Source of the DNA: Lysinibacillus odysseyi
Lineage (GTDB): Bacteria > Bacillota > Bacilli > Bacillales_A > Planococcaceae
NCBI GenBank assembly: GCA_014595895.1
Contig: JABUKB010000006.1
Span: 62,001-126,000, forward strand
Length of the DNA: 64,000 bases
Direction: 5' to 3'
This document shows, piece by piece, positions 54,954-63,183 of this stretch; position 1 is the first letter of the stretch; each line of letters opens with the position of its first letter. The translations under genes and the position numbers were made by a program. The notes beneath the pieces are model-generated. The model was not told the DNA's origin and ran no database searches. It worked only from the letters and a program-made list of their open reading frames with translations.

Positions 54954-56072
54954 TTATCTAGAAATTAAACTTTTAAAAGATTCCCAATATTTTGATTGGG
55001 TTTTTATTACTTCATTAATTGCTTGTTGTTGAACGATATTAACCTCATCAAGTGCTTGTGAACCTGTAAAAGGATCTTCTACGTCTGTTTTGATTCCAGA
55101 CATTTCTTCAATTATGCGCAACGTACAGAATGGTACATAGGCATTGCTATATCCACCTTCATGAACGAAGATGATATTCCCATTACTATGATTATCAGCT
55201 AATTTCAACATGACATTTGTTATTGCAGAAAAACCAGCTGCAGTCATATTCATACGACCAAGTGGATCAAACATTCCTGGATCTTGACCTGCTGAAATGA
55301 TAATTAACTCGGGTTTAAATTCATTTGCAATTGGCTCTATAATTGATTGGAAAGCGCTTAAATAACCTGCATCACCTGTACCAGCAGGTAATGGGATATT
55401 CACATTAAATCCTTCCCCTTTTCCTTTTCCTGTATCTGTAGCATATCCCGTATTATTAGGGAAGCTGAGATGCTGATGGATTGAAATAAATAATACTTCA
55501 TCATCTTCATAAAACACTTTCTCAGTCCCATTTCCATGATGAACATCCCAATCTAAGATTAAAATTCGTTTTAAACCATATTCTTTTTGAGCATGGCGAG
55601 CAGCAATTGCTACATTGTTAAATATGCAAAAACCAATTCCCTTTTCCGGTTCCGCATGATGACCTGGTGGGCGTGATAATGAATACGCATTTTTCACCCT
55701 AGAAGTTAACACTGAATCTACTGCTGTAATTGCTGCGCCTGCTGAAAGTAAAGCAATTTCATAAGAACCTCTTCCAACAATTGCGTGATTCCCTGCATCT
55801 CCACCCGTTGTATCACTTAGTTGTTTGACATAATCCACATACGAAGGTAAGTGTACTTTCTCAATTTCTTCCCTTGTAGCTGAACGAGGCGAAATCGTCT
55901 CTAATTTTTCCATTAATCCGCAACGGTTTAATAGATTATTTACTCTTCTTTTTGTTGAAGGATGCTCAACAAAAACATCAGGCTCTAAATATCCACCTGC
56001 TGGTAAATATAATGTTCCTGATCCGTTATCATGCCAAAAGAAACTTTCATCAAAAATGTATCCTGTTTTCAT
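54954..56072 (-). CDS. Histone-deacetylase family amidohydrolase (class II/HDAH-like)
   Basis: A 372-residue zinc amidohydrolase. Zinc ligands are Asp and His in LDWDVHHGNGTE and Asp in ISAGQDPGMFDPLGRM; the catalytic His pair is in SRPPGHHAEPEKGIGFCIFNNVAIAAR and the Tyr is in VHEGGYSNAYVPFC. This HDAH/acetylpolyamine-amidohydrolase branch removes acetyl groups from lysine-like or polyamine substrates. In one metal motif the residue before the Asp is Gln where relatives often have Phe, which may change specificity. GGAGGGG precedes ATG 56072. Divergent from the TetR gene, operonic with the permease. Confidence 0.85.
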   Translation of the reverse strand: MKTGYIFDESFFWHDNGSGTLYLPAGGYLEPDVFVEHPSTKRRVNNLLNRCGLMEKLETISPRSATREEIEKVHLPSYVDYVKQLSDTTGGDAGNHAIVGRGSYEIALLSAGAAITAVDSVLTSRVKNAYSLSRPPGHHAEPEKGIGFCIFNNVAIAARHAQKEYGLKRILILDWDVHHGNGTEKVFYEDDEVLFISIHQHLSFPNNTGYATDTGKGKGEGFNVNIPLPAGTGDAGYLSAFQSIIEPIANEFKPELIIISAGQDPGMFDPLGRMNMTAAGFSAITNVMLKLADNHSNGNIIFVHEGGYSNAYVPFCTLRIIEEMSGIKTDVEDPFTGSQALDEVNIVQQQAINEVIKTQSKYWESFKSLISR

Positions 56073-56133
56073 CAAAATAACCCCTCCAAACTCGTTTAAT
56101 CAAAAATATAATCTATAATTCTGCTTTTCTCTC

Positions 56134-56156
56134 GAAAATGAACCGAATTCATTTTC
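56134..56156. promoter_or_regulatory. Palindrome A in the amidohydrolase-TetR control region
   Basis: Arms GAAAATGAA / TTCATTTTC (9 bp perfect) around CCGAA. It shares the AATGAA half-site with the palindromes at 56170 and 56892. Confidence 0.6.
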
Positions 56157-56169
56157 TTAAAAACACAAT

Positions 56170-56188
56170 AAATGAATCTCATTCATTT
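56170..56188. promoter_or_regulatory. Palindrome B in the amidohydrolase-TetR control region
   Basis: AAATGAATCTCATTCATTT, perfect 8-bp arms around CTC. It is a likely TetR operator for both divergent genes. Confidence 0.7.
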
Positions 56189-56292
56189 GTCAACAATATA
56201 TCTAAATTATCTGAAATCCTCTTTTTGCCATTGTTTCCATGAATAATATGCGCTAAAATTTAATCATTGAAAGAAAAGTGGTGATGTTCTGT

Positions 56293-56862
56293 ATGGATAA
56301 AAAACAACGAATTATTGATGCAGCCATAAAGCTTTTTGGCGAAAAAGGAATTGAAGGTACAAAAATTTCCGATATAGCGAAAAAAGCCAAAATTGCTCAA
56401 GGTACATTTTATTTATACTTTCCATCTAAATTATCTGTAATGCCTTCTATAGCAGAAATAATGGTTAATGAAATGATTCGATCTATTAAGAGCAATGTAT
56501 CAAACGACATAGAATTTTTCGGAAAGATGGAACAATTAATTGATACAGTTTTTGAGGTAACTAGAAAACATAAAGAGCTAGTTGGGATCATTTATGCAGG
56601 ATTATCTGCTTCAGATTTTTTAGATGAGTGGGTAGATGCTTACGAGCCATATTATAGCTGGTTAACTAGCTTGCTAGATTCTGCAAATGAAAATAATGAG
56701 ATTAATCTCGTAATAGATTCGTTTCAAACAGCTAAAATTATTTATGGATTAATTGAATCAGCTGCTGAACGTGCCTACTTATTTGACGAGAAAGCTGAAA
56801 ATTTAATTTTACAAGATAAGAAAGATGTATTATGCTTTATAAAAAAAGCGTTAGCGAGATAA
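56293..56862 (+). CDS. TetR/AcrR family regulator
   Basis: A 189-residue regulator. The helix-turn-helix is AAIKLFGEKGIEGTKISDIAKKAKIAQGTFYLYFPSK, standard TetR, and the C-terminal domain (VGIIYAGLSASDFLDEWVDAYEP…) binds an unknown ligand. ATG at 56293 is favoured because GGTGA lies upstream at the right distance; earlier in-frame GTG/ATG codons lack sites. It sits between the divergent amidohydrolase-permease operon and the SMR pair, with like palindromes in both control regions, so it probably represses both. Confidence 0.88.
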   Translation: MDKKQRIIDAAIKLFGEKGIEGTKISDIAKKAKIAQGTFYLYFPSKLSVMPSIAEIMVNEMIRSIKSNVSNDIEFFGKMEQLIDTVFEVTRKHKELVGIIYAGLSASDFLDEWVDAYEPYYSWLTSLLDSANENNEINLVIDSFQTAKIIYGLIESAAERAYLFDEKAENLILQDKKDVLCFIKKALAR

Positions 56863-56891
56863 TGAATTTAATCTCGCTTTTCAAAAATATT

Positions 56892-56916
56892 AAAATGAAT
56901 GACATTCATTCATTTT
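56892..56916. promoter_or_regulatory. Palindrome C upstream of the SMR pair
   Basis: Arms AAAATGAAT / ATTCATTTT around GACATTC; it also contains the tighter palindrome AATGAATGACATTCATT. The half-sites match palindromes A and B, 15 nt before the SMR gene start. Confidence 0.7.
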
Positions 56917-56930
56917 ACAGGAGGGTTTTT

Positions 56931-57269
56931 ATGTCAAAAGGTTGGATGTATGTAATACTAACCAGTTTATTTGAATTGTTTTGGATATTCGGTCTAAACT
57001 TTGCTTCACAATGGTGGCATTGGATTTTAATTGTTGTACTCGTAATGGCTGATTTGAAATTTTTAGCAATAGCATGCGAAACACTCCCGACGGGAACGGT
57101 ATATGCCGTCTTTGCTGCTTTTGGAACTATCGGAACAACGCTAATGGATGCCTTCATTTTCAACGAAGAGCTAACTATCCTTAAAATACTCTTTATATTT
57201 ATTTTAGTTACAGGTGTTATTGGATTAAATATTGCTGATACAAAAGAAAATACATCAACTGCGGGGTGA
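56931..57269 (+). CDS. SMR family efflux subunit 1
   Basis: A 112-residue four-helix protein. Glu in SLFELFWIFGLN (helix 1) is the essential SMR carboxylate; YAVFAAFGTIGTTLMD is the central helix-3 motif. AGGAGGG lies 6 nt before ATG 56931. Its stop overlaps the start of the second SMR gene, so the two form a heterodimeric pump like EbrAB or MdtJI, expelling cationic compounds. The pair is downstream of TetR and one palindrome. Confidence 0.88.
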   Translation: MSKGWMYVILTSLFELFWIFGLNFASQWWHWILIVVLVMADLKFLAIACETLPTGTVYAVFAAFGTIGTTLMDAFIFNEELTILKILFIFILVTGVIGLNIADTKENTSTAG

Positions 57270-57274
57270 AGTAT

Positions 57275-57589
57275 ATGGGTTGGTTACTTGTAGCATTGGC
57301 TGCAATTAGTGAATTTGTAGCTGTTATTGGATTAAAAAAATACAGTATGCAGAAAACATTACTTAATTTAGTTTTATATGCTGGTGGTTTTGCATTAGCA
57401 TTGCTATGTCTCTATTCATCTTTTAATTTTTTACAAGTGAGTACGGCATATGCTGTTTGGATTGGTATAGGAACTGCAGGTGCTGTTATTATCAATATGA
57501 TTTTTTTTGGAGAATCCCGAAGTATTGGTCGAATATGCAGTGTAGGATTAATTATCATTGGGGTAGTTGGACTAAAGGCAATTACTTAA
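57275..57589 (+). CDS. SMR family efflux subunit 2
   Basis: A 104-residue partner: MGWLLVALAAISEFVAVIGLKKYS carries the conserved Glu, and TAYAVWIGIGTAGAVIINMIFFGE is the classic helix-3 block. ATG 57275 is best placed after GGGGTGAAG, although a GTG at 57266 overlaps the preceding stop. It should insert antiparallel to subunit 1. No terminator is seen directly after it. Confidence 0.88.
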   Translation: MGWLLVALAAISEFVAVIGLKKYSMQKTLLNLVLYAGGFALALLCLYSSFNFLQVSTAYAVWIGIGTAGAVIINMIFFGESRSIGRICSVGLIIIGVVGLKAIT

Positions 57590-57621
57590 TGATTTTCTGT
57601 TAGTCGACGAGCGATAGTTGA

Positions 57622-57738
57622 ACTTACGGACTAGCAAAAATTCGTCTTCAAGATATAAATTTATTAGATTTATTAATCGGTAAAATCATTGAAATTGCGT
57701 TAGAGAAAGGTTTTATCACGAGTAAAAGTAAGAAATAA
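57622..57738 (+). pseudogene. IS1182-like transposase fragment
   Basis: A 38-residue piece (TYGLAKIRLQDINLLDLL, then a IGKIIEIALEKGFITSKSKK end) matches the LLDLLIGK.VEIA.EKG.IKSK block of IS1182-family transposases. It begins after an in-frame stop and ends at TAA, so only this fragment survives. A strong hairpin follows. Confidence 0.6.
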
Positions 57739-57750
57739 ACAAGGCAAGAA

Positions 57751-57792
57751 GGCACATTCTGTTCAAATCTAACAGAATGTGCCCTCTTTTTA
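57751..57792 (+). terminator. Hairpin after the transposase fragment
   Basis: Arms GGCACATTCTGTT / AACAGAATGTGCC then CTCTTTTTAT. Confidence 0.75.
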
Positions 57793-58195
57793 TCTAAAAA
57801 CCAAGAGGTGTAAAAAACATAAGTTTTTCTTGGTTTGGAAATAACCAGTCCTTTAAGTGATTCGATCCACCTAGATAAAATAATAATCACGAAATCAGAC
57901 CATCCATCATCAGGAAAAAAACGACGGTAATAAATATATATTGCCTACCATGTTATGAGTGTTTTCTAACGTATCCAAATCCACCTCAATAGTAACTTTT
58001 TGCACCAAACCTATCACTTCTTAATGGTTAAAATATATAACTAAAATTCATTCTTTCTAATATCTCTTGTAATTTCCCAAAGACACTAGCGCCACTAGGA
58101 TTTTCTTAAAAATTTCCAGCCGCCATGCAAGCTACCGCTGTTTAAATTTGCTTGTTCACGGGAACTAAAAGTACAACAGTATTGGAGGAATTTCA
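57793..58195. other. Intergenic stretch before the PLD-like gene
   Basis: No gene is visible in 57793-58180. The start of the next gene at 58196 follows TTGGAGGAATTTCA. Confidence 0.5.
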
Positions 58196-59659
58196 ATGAA
58201 AAAAGTTCAGAAGAAATGGAACAGCTGGAGTCGCAGAAATAAAGTTACAAGCGCTCTTATACTTCTTTTGATTTTGCTATATATAGGAGAAATGTTATGG
58301 CATACATATAAACCGTTGCCGGAAGACATCTCCTATGAAGGAGACTTGCATAGAACAGACAATATTGAAATGCTAACGGATTTAACTTATGCACAAGACC
58401 AAGAAGGGACCAATCGGAAACATGAGAATCATATATTTGATGAAGTTTATACATTGATTGATGAAGCCGAACAGTTTGTGGTGGTGGATTTCTTTTTAAT
58501 GGATGGGTATTTCGATGAAAAAGAAAATTTCCCGCCAATCGCGAATATCCTCTCTGACAAGCTTGCCGAGAAAAAGAAAAACAATCCCGATATGCCGGTT
58601 GTTTTCATCACCGATCCGCTAAATAAGGGCTATGGCTCCTATGAAACCCCGTGGTTCAAGAAAATGCGCGAAGCCGGAGTAGAAATTGTTTACACCGATT
58701 TAGAACAGCTGCGGGATTCCACGCCAATTTATTCAGGCTTATACCGATTAATTTTTCAATGGTTCGACCACGACGGCAAAGGATGGATTGCCAACCCCAT
58801 GTCAAGCAAAGCGCCAAAAATGACCGTATCTTCCTATTTGGAACTGCTCAACGTGAAAGCCAACCACCGCAAAGCGGCCGTTTCGGAAAAGGAAGCGATT
58901 ATCACATCATCAAACCCGCATGATGGAAGTGGCTTCCACGGAAATCTTGGTTTGAAAGTAACGGGACCCGTCATAAACGATATTCTGAAGGCAGAAGAAG
59001 CGGTGTCGCTCATGTCGCATGGTCCGAAATTGCCGAGGGCTGATATACCTCAGCAAGGTGACGGCCAGTATGCTGTACAATATTTGACCGAGAAGAAAAT
59101 TTTGGACGCCTTGCTTGAAGATTTAGCGGCGACAAAAGCAGGAGATAAAATTTGGATTGGCATGTTCTTTATTGCCCAGCGTGACATTGTCAACACCTTA
59201 ACAGATGCAGCAAACCGGGGCGTGCAGGTGAATATGATTCTAGACCCAAATGAAAACTCATTCGGTCAGGAAAAGTCCGGTCTGCCGAATCGACCGGTTG
59301 TGAACGAACTGCTTGAGGATACAAATGAACAAATCAACATTCGCTGGTACAACACCGTAATCGGTCAATACCATACAAAAGCACTCTGGATTCAAACGGC
59401 GGAACAAACAATCATTTCAAGTGGTTCTGCCAACTATACGGAACGAACATTGGAGAATTACAACCTGGAAAATAACGTACGCATCCTCGCTCCAAATGAT
59501 AGCGCGCTCGCCTTGGATATGGAACGATATTTTGAACGGCTTTGGAAGAATGAAGATGCCCTCTACACTCTTGATGCGGAAGAATATCAGGATAACCTCT
59601 CTTGGTGGCAGCGCTGGATTTACGCGGCTCAAAAAGCAGCCAAGGTAACCACTTATTAA
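58196..59659 (+). CDS. Phospholipase D-like membrane protein
   Basis: A 487-residue protein with an N-terminal helix (VTSALILLLILLYIGEMLW) and two PLD half-domains. The two catalytic motifs are HRKAAVSE near residue 222 and HTKALWIQ near 390, each with the GSxN-type partner (TSSNPHDGSGFHGN; SSGSANYTERTLENYN). Both have Glu or Gln where the canonical HxKxxxxD ends in Asp, so activity may be altered. Cardiolipin synthase or nuclease-like roles are possible. By eye the gene is richer in G+C than its neighbours, suggesting transfer. GGAGG lies 7 nt before the ATG. Confidence 0.82.
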   Translation: MKKVQKKWNSWSRRNKVTSALILLLILLYIGEMLWHTYKPLPEDISYEGDLHRTDNIEMLTDLTYAQDQEGTNRKHENHIFDEVYTLIDEAEQFVVVDFFLMDGYFDEKENFPPIANILSDKLAEKKKNNPDMPVVFITDPLNKGYGSYETPWFKKMREAGVEIVYTDLEQLRDSTPIYSGLYRLIFQWFDHDGKGWIANPMSSKAPKMTVSSYLELLNVKANHRKAAVSEKEAIITSSNPHDGSGFHGNLGLKVTGPVINDILKAEEAVSLMSHGPKLPRADIPQQGDGQYAVQYLTEKKILDALLEDLAATKAGDKIWIGMFFIAQRDIVNTLTDAANRGVQVNMILDPNENSFGQEKSGLPNRPVVNELLEDTNEQINIRWYNTVIGQYHTKALWIQTAEQTIISSGSANYTERTLENYNLENNVRILAPNDSALALDMERYFERLWKNEDALYTLDAEEYQDNLSWWQRWIYAAQKAAKVTTY

Positions 59660-59669
59660 CGGAAAAATA

Positions 59670-59706
59670 AAGATGCCTCCTATTTGAATGTGGCATCTCC
59701 TTTTTG
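59670..59706 (+). terminator. Terminator after PLD-like gene
   Basis: Arms GATGCC / GGCATC, then TCCTTTTTGTTT. Confidence 0.7.
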
Positions 59707-60105
59707 TTTAGACCTTCTTTTCATTAAAACACGCTTAATTGATACTGCTCAGATAAACTTTCCAAAAAATGCATAGCTGCTGTACTGTTGCCCACCTCGT
59801 CAATCATTGGGCTAAATATGCCTATTATTTCATTTATTATTCTACCTAAATACATGAAACCGTTCCTCAACAATATGGCCCTATTGCTTAAAAAGTCACA
59901 ATTCATTTTCAAGAATCGCGCTCGATGGTTGGAGATTAATATTTTACGTATTTATGAAATGGATTAATTTATATATATAGTGCTGTTTATGAATAACTTG
60001 AGAATAGAATCATCATTAGGTACCTACCACGATAACATGTAAAGCAATCAATGAACTACTTTTGAGAACCCTTTAAAATCCAAGACTGAATAGTAGTTTA
60101 AAATT
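59707..60105. other. Gene-poor stretch before alkaline phosphatase
   Basis: Carries a weak minus-strand open frame (59724-59912, 62 codons, no ribosome site) and a 20-bp sequence (59867-59886) repeated at 62834. No gene accepted. Confidence 0.45.
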
Positions 60106-60158
60106 AAAATACCCCACCTGTTAGATGTTACACATTATCTAGCAAGTGGAGTATTTTT
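60106..60158 (-). terminator. Terminator after alkaline phosphatase gene
   Basis: Long imperfect arms AAATACTCCACTTGCTAGAT / ATCTAACAGGTGGGGTATTT then TTAATTTT on the minus strand. Confidence 0.75.
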
Positions 60159-60171
60159 AATTAGCTTCTTC

Positions 60172-61497
60172 TTATTTCAACTTCATTGTTTCTGCAATTA
60201 ATTTTGGTAAATCCGTATTGTCATGGAATCCTACAAATTTCTGAGATTGAGGTCCATAAACATAAAGCGGGATGTCTGCAGCAGTATGATTTGTGCTTGT
60301 CCAACCAATAGTCGCATGTTTACTTACTACTGTATTAATAGCATAAGATGCATCTTTCGCTTCCTTGATATAGTTAACATCATTCTCGCTTAATGTAAGT
60401 CCAGTATGTCCTTCCACTACTTCAAGAACGTTAGAACGATCGTTGTTTAACTTACTTGCCATAGCGTCCCCAGTTACTGTAACATTTTGTAAAACACTTA
60501 CTTTCGATCCTCCAGTAGTCATACCACCTGTGTCATGGTCACCAGCAATTACAACTAAAGTTTTTCCATCTTTTTCAGCAAAATCCATTGCTTTTTCAAC
60601 TGCTTCTTCAAAAGCTGCTACATCTGACATAGCCCAAGCAGCATCATTATCATGTCCTGCCCAGTCAATTTGGCTTCCTTCCACTACTAAGAAAAATCCA
60701 TCTTTATCTTCTTCTAAAACATCAATTGCTGCTTCTGTCATATCAGCAAGACTAGGTTCTTCTGTATCACCACGATGTAATTCAGGTGCTAGTGAGCCAC
60801 CAGCAAATAGACCAAGTAATTTATCTCCATCTTCCACATTTAGATCTTTTACATTCTCTAATTCATCACTTGTCCCTACAAATTCAAAACCTTTTTCTTC
60901 GGCTTCCTTAATTAGATTACGCTCTTCTTGATTTCCACCTTCAGATTTTGGCAGGAAGTTGCTTTTACCCCCACCAAGCATAACATCTACGTCACTTTCA
61001 ACAAGCTGTCTAGAAATTTCTGTTTCTTTGTTTCGGCTATCAACATGTGCAGCGAAAGCAGCAGGGGTAGCATGGCTAATCGTTGAAGTAGCTACTAATC
61101 CTGTAGATTTTTCATTTTTCTCAGCTGCTTCTAGAATCGTTTCTACCTTGTTACCTTCTGCATCAAGTCCAATTACACCATTATTTGTTTTGACACCAGT
61201 TGCCATCGCTGTACCAGCAGCTGCAGAATCGGTAGTGTCAGAGTTTGCCGAATAAGTTGTGAACATTCCTTTCAAATGGTTATCCCAAATGGCACTCTCA
61301 CCTTTATATGCACGATAATTCGCAGCGTAGTCCGCACTAAATCCATCCGGAATCATATATATTACATTTTCTACTTTCCCATTATTTCCATTACCTTTAC
61401 CAGCATTTTCTGGTTTAGCAGCATCTGTCGTTCCAAAGTTTAACCCCGAAAACGCAAGAGCTCCAGTTAGAGCTACAACACCTAATTTTTTATACAT
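60172..61497 (-). CDS. Secreted alkaline phosphatase
   Basis: A 441-residue enzyme with a signal peptide (LGVVALTGALAFSGLNF, cleaved near TTDA) and a Gly/Asn/Lys linker. Catalytic and metal blocks: VIYMIPDGFS (Asp ligand), TTDSAAAGTAMATG (nucleophile Ser), HATPAAFAAHVDSRN, VVEGSQIDWAGHDND and VVIAGDHDTGG, and His in GWTSTNHTAADIPLY. It releases phosphate from esters outside the cell, as PhoA/PhoB of Bacillus. GGAGGAG lies before ATG 61497. I see no clear Pho box, so phosphate control is unproven. Confidence 0.93.
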   Translation of the reverse strand: MYKKLGVVALTGALAFSGLNFGTTDAAKPENAGKGNGNNGKVENVIYMIPDGFSADYAANYRAYKGESAIWDNHLKGMFTTYSANSDTTDSAAAGTAMATGVKTNNGVIGLDAEGNKVETILEAAEKNEKSTGLVATSTISHATPAAFAAHVDSRNKETEISRQLVESDVDVMLGGGKSNFLPKSEGGNQEERNLIKEAEEKGFEFVGTSDELENVKDLNVEDGDKLLGLFAGGSLAPELHRGDTEEPSLADMTEAAIDVLEEDKDGFFLVVEGSQIDWAGHDNDAAWAMSDVAAFEEAVEKAMDFAEKDGKTLVVIAGDHDTGGMTTGGSKVSVLQNVTVTGDAMASKLNNDRSNVLEVVEGHTGLTLSENDVNYIKEAKDASYAINTVVSKHATIGWTSTNHTAADIPLYVYGPQSQKFVGFHDNTDLPKLIAETMKLK

Positions 61498-61817
61498 TCT
61501 ATCTCTCCTCCCTAATATCTTACAACCTAAGTTTAATAGGCAAATATTGATAGAGAGTTAATCTACAGTAAAAGATTATTAATAAAATTCTCACAAATAT
61601 ACTAGTAATTTCCGTTGAAATATGTAAGAATCTCTGATAATATAATAAATTTCTTGTAATGAATTATAGTACTTACTTAGTTCGATGAGTATCATCAATT
61701 AACTGTGTGCCTTAAAATAGCGTGATTGTGATTTTGAAGAACTTACTATTAGCCTTTCAAAAACAAATTACAATCCTACTAACAACAGAAAAGAATACAA
61801 ATTATTAACACATTAAT
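61498..61817. other. Control region of alkaline phosphatase gene
   Basis: AT-rich; no gene. Scattered TTAAC/TTACT-like hexamers exist but I cannot show a regular PhoP array. Confidence 0.4.
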
Positions 61818-62096
61818 TCATCCGGCTTCTTCTGCAAAAACAGCAGCATGAAATAGTGAAGTTTGCTCCTCAAAATCAAAAAAAAGAGGAGCCTCAATAA
61901 AATTGTTCAATAAAGTGTATCCACCGTTATGTCCTGGTTCTGAAATTATAGGTACGCCACTTGTTGAAAGTGTATCAATATAACGATATACAGTCCTTAT
62001 ATTAATTTCTAACTTTTCTGAAAATTGTTTTGCAGTAATTTTTTCACCTGAACGAAGCATCCACAGAATTGCTAACATATTGTCAATTTTAGGAAT
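61818..62096 (-). pseudogene. Truncated YafY/DeoR-type HTH regulator
   Basis: The minus strand reads IPKIDNMLAILWMLRSGEKI and continues with a HTH (TAKQFSEKLEINIRTVYRYI) and GGYTLLNNFIEAPLFF, closely like full YafY-type regulators, then stops after HAAVFAEEAG. Family members are about 300 residues with a WYL domain, so about 200 residues are missing. The usual start codon position is ATT (62094-62096), 6 nt after GAGGTGG, so the ATG has also been lost, unless translation starts at the internal ATG 62078. Decayed gene in the accessory region next to the tnsA relic. Confidence 0.65.
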
Positions 62097-62130
62097 ATAA
62101 ATCCACCTCTATAGTAATAAGGAAATTTTA

Positions 62131-62152
62131 CTGTATTCACATTTAATTATAA
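62131..62152 (+). repeat. Third partial copy of the 22-bp end-like repeat
   Basis: Ends CACATTTAATTATAA, sharing the last 12 bp with the repeat pair beside glmS. It lies next to the tnsA relic. Confidence 0.4.
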
Positions 62153-62182
62153 CTTATTTCCTTAAATTATCTCTTGTTAGGT

Positions 62183-62321
62183 TTAAGTATAATTCTTCAC
62201 AATTGATGAAGATACATCTTGAATATTCAATCACGGTTTATAATCTGAGCCAAACCTAGAGCCACGCCCGCCCTTCTTTAATCCATTTATCGATTTTAGA
62301 TGCTCTAATTCTTTTAGACAT
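62183..62321 (-). pseudogene. tnsA: Decayed Tn7-like tnsA (transposase endonuclease) gene start
   Basis: After AAAGGGG and ATG 62321 the reading is MSKRIRASKIDKWIKEG; after a frame change inside GGGCGGGCG it continues GRGSRFGSDYKP, stop, LNIQDVSS, then more stops. TnsA proteins begin the same way: basic start, KEGRG.G.G.DYKPWL.IQDVPS. The stop replaces the conserved Trp (TGG to TGA). So only the first 45 or so codons of a heteromeric Tn7-type transposase endonuclease remain. It runs the same way as glmS and lies about 0.9 kb beyond its stop, the orientation expected for a Tn7-like element. Confidence 0.7.
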
Positions 62322-62357
62322 TAAAAAATACCCCTTTAGTTGAAGTAGGAATTAATA

Positions 62358-62678
62358 TTATGGTCCAGTACCACAGGATATTTTATATGTGTCTTCTTCA
62401 ATCTTTTTCGCATAGCATAAGTGACTAGTGCTACCAGTTACACTGTCCCAATCATTCCATAAGACATCATATAGCGTCCCGTATTTTTTATCCTTAAAAT
62501 TTTTGTCTTTTATTACCGCGAAAAAGCTTTGATAAGGATGCCCAGCATTTTGTATATAGTTTCTTATTGCACTTCTTGGAGAATTATCATTGTGCAATAT
62601 TGGAGCTAAAATTGGTAGCGAAATAATGAATAATACTAAGACAATACAAAAAATAAAGATAATTTTCCTTTTCCTCAT
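62358..62678 (-). CDS. Hypothetical membrane-anchored protein
   Basis: A 106-residue protein: basic start (MRKRK), helix IIFIFCIVLVLFIISLPILAP (residues 6-26), then a polar extracellular part with SAIRNYIQNAGHPYQSFFAVIK and two late cysteines (HLCYAKK, ISCGTGP) that could pair. AAAGGTG lies 8 nt before the ATG. It is not recognised. It lies between the tnsA relic and glmS, so it may be cargo of a mobile element. Confidence 0.55.
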   Translation of the reverse strand: MRKRKIIFIFCIVLVLFIISLPILAPILHNDNSPRSAIRNYIQNAGHPYQSFFAVIKDKNFKDKKYGTLYDVLWNDWDSVTGSTSHLCYAKKIEEDTYKISCGTGP

Positions 62679-63072
62679 ATATTTTTCACCTTTCTACTTA
62701 CTACATATATGTGTATCTATTACAACGTATAATGCCTTTTCTTCTTCAATTAAACTGCTGCGTTAGTTGAAGTATAACCTTCCCAAACCAACGTTTGGTA
62801 ACATTTTTGAAACATTTCTCAAAATATTGTTATTCAACAATATGGCCCAATTGTGGAATAGGAAAAATTCTGCATATCATCACAGATTTTTATAGTAAGT
62901 CCCAGCACTGATGGTCCATAAATTACGCCGGGTTTAGGTCCCATGAATGAACATAAGCTTGGTGGACACAAGAGGAATAGATTTATGCCAATATTAATTA
63001 TAAAACTAAACTCTTACTTTTATAATTATTAGTAAATTACACTTACTAAATACTATTGTAGATAAAAACCAG

Positions 63073-63110
63073 AAAACCTTGATACAGCGGAGTTAATCGC
63101 TGTATCAAGG
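63073..63110 (-). terminator. Hairpin downstream of glmS
   Basis: Minus-strand arms CCTTGATACAGCG / CGCTGTATCAAGG, perfect apart from the loop, then TTTTCTGG. It lies beyond the repeat pair, 100 nt from the stop. Confidence 0.7.
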
Positions 63111-63139
63111 TAAAGTTCAGTATCACAACATGTTATAAT

Positions 63140-63183
63140 CTAGTGATAAATTTAATTATAATTAGTGACAAGATTAATTATAA
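63140..63183 (-). repeat. Two adjacent 22-bp repeats, candidate Tn7-like end
   Basis: CTAGTGATAAATTTAATTATAA-type units, first at 63140-63161, second at 63162-63183, 18 of 22 identical. Inward from glmS they begin TGTGAGTTATAATTAA, with TGT about 20 bp beyond the glmS stop. Tn7-type ends carry arrays of 22-bp TnsB sites and TGT tips. Confidence 0.5.

Noticed and set aside
59724-59912. 62-codon minus-strand open frame.
   Set aside because: No ribosome site and no family recognised. Its N-terminal part includes the shared 20-bp motif, so it may be repeat-derived.
61498-61620. PhoP (Pho box) array upstream of the alkaline phosphatase gene.
   Set aside because: Only scattered TTAAC-like hexamers without regular spacing.
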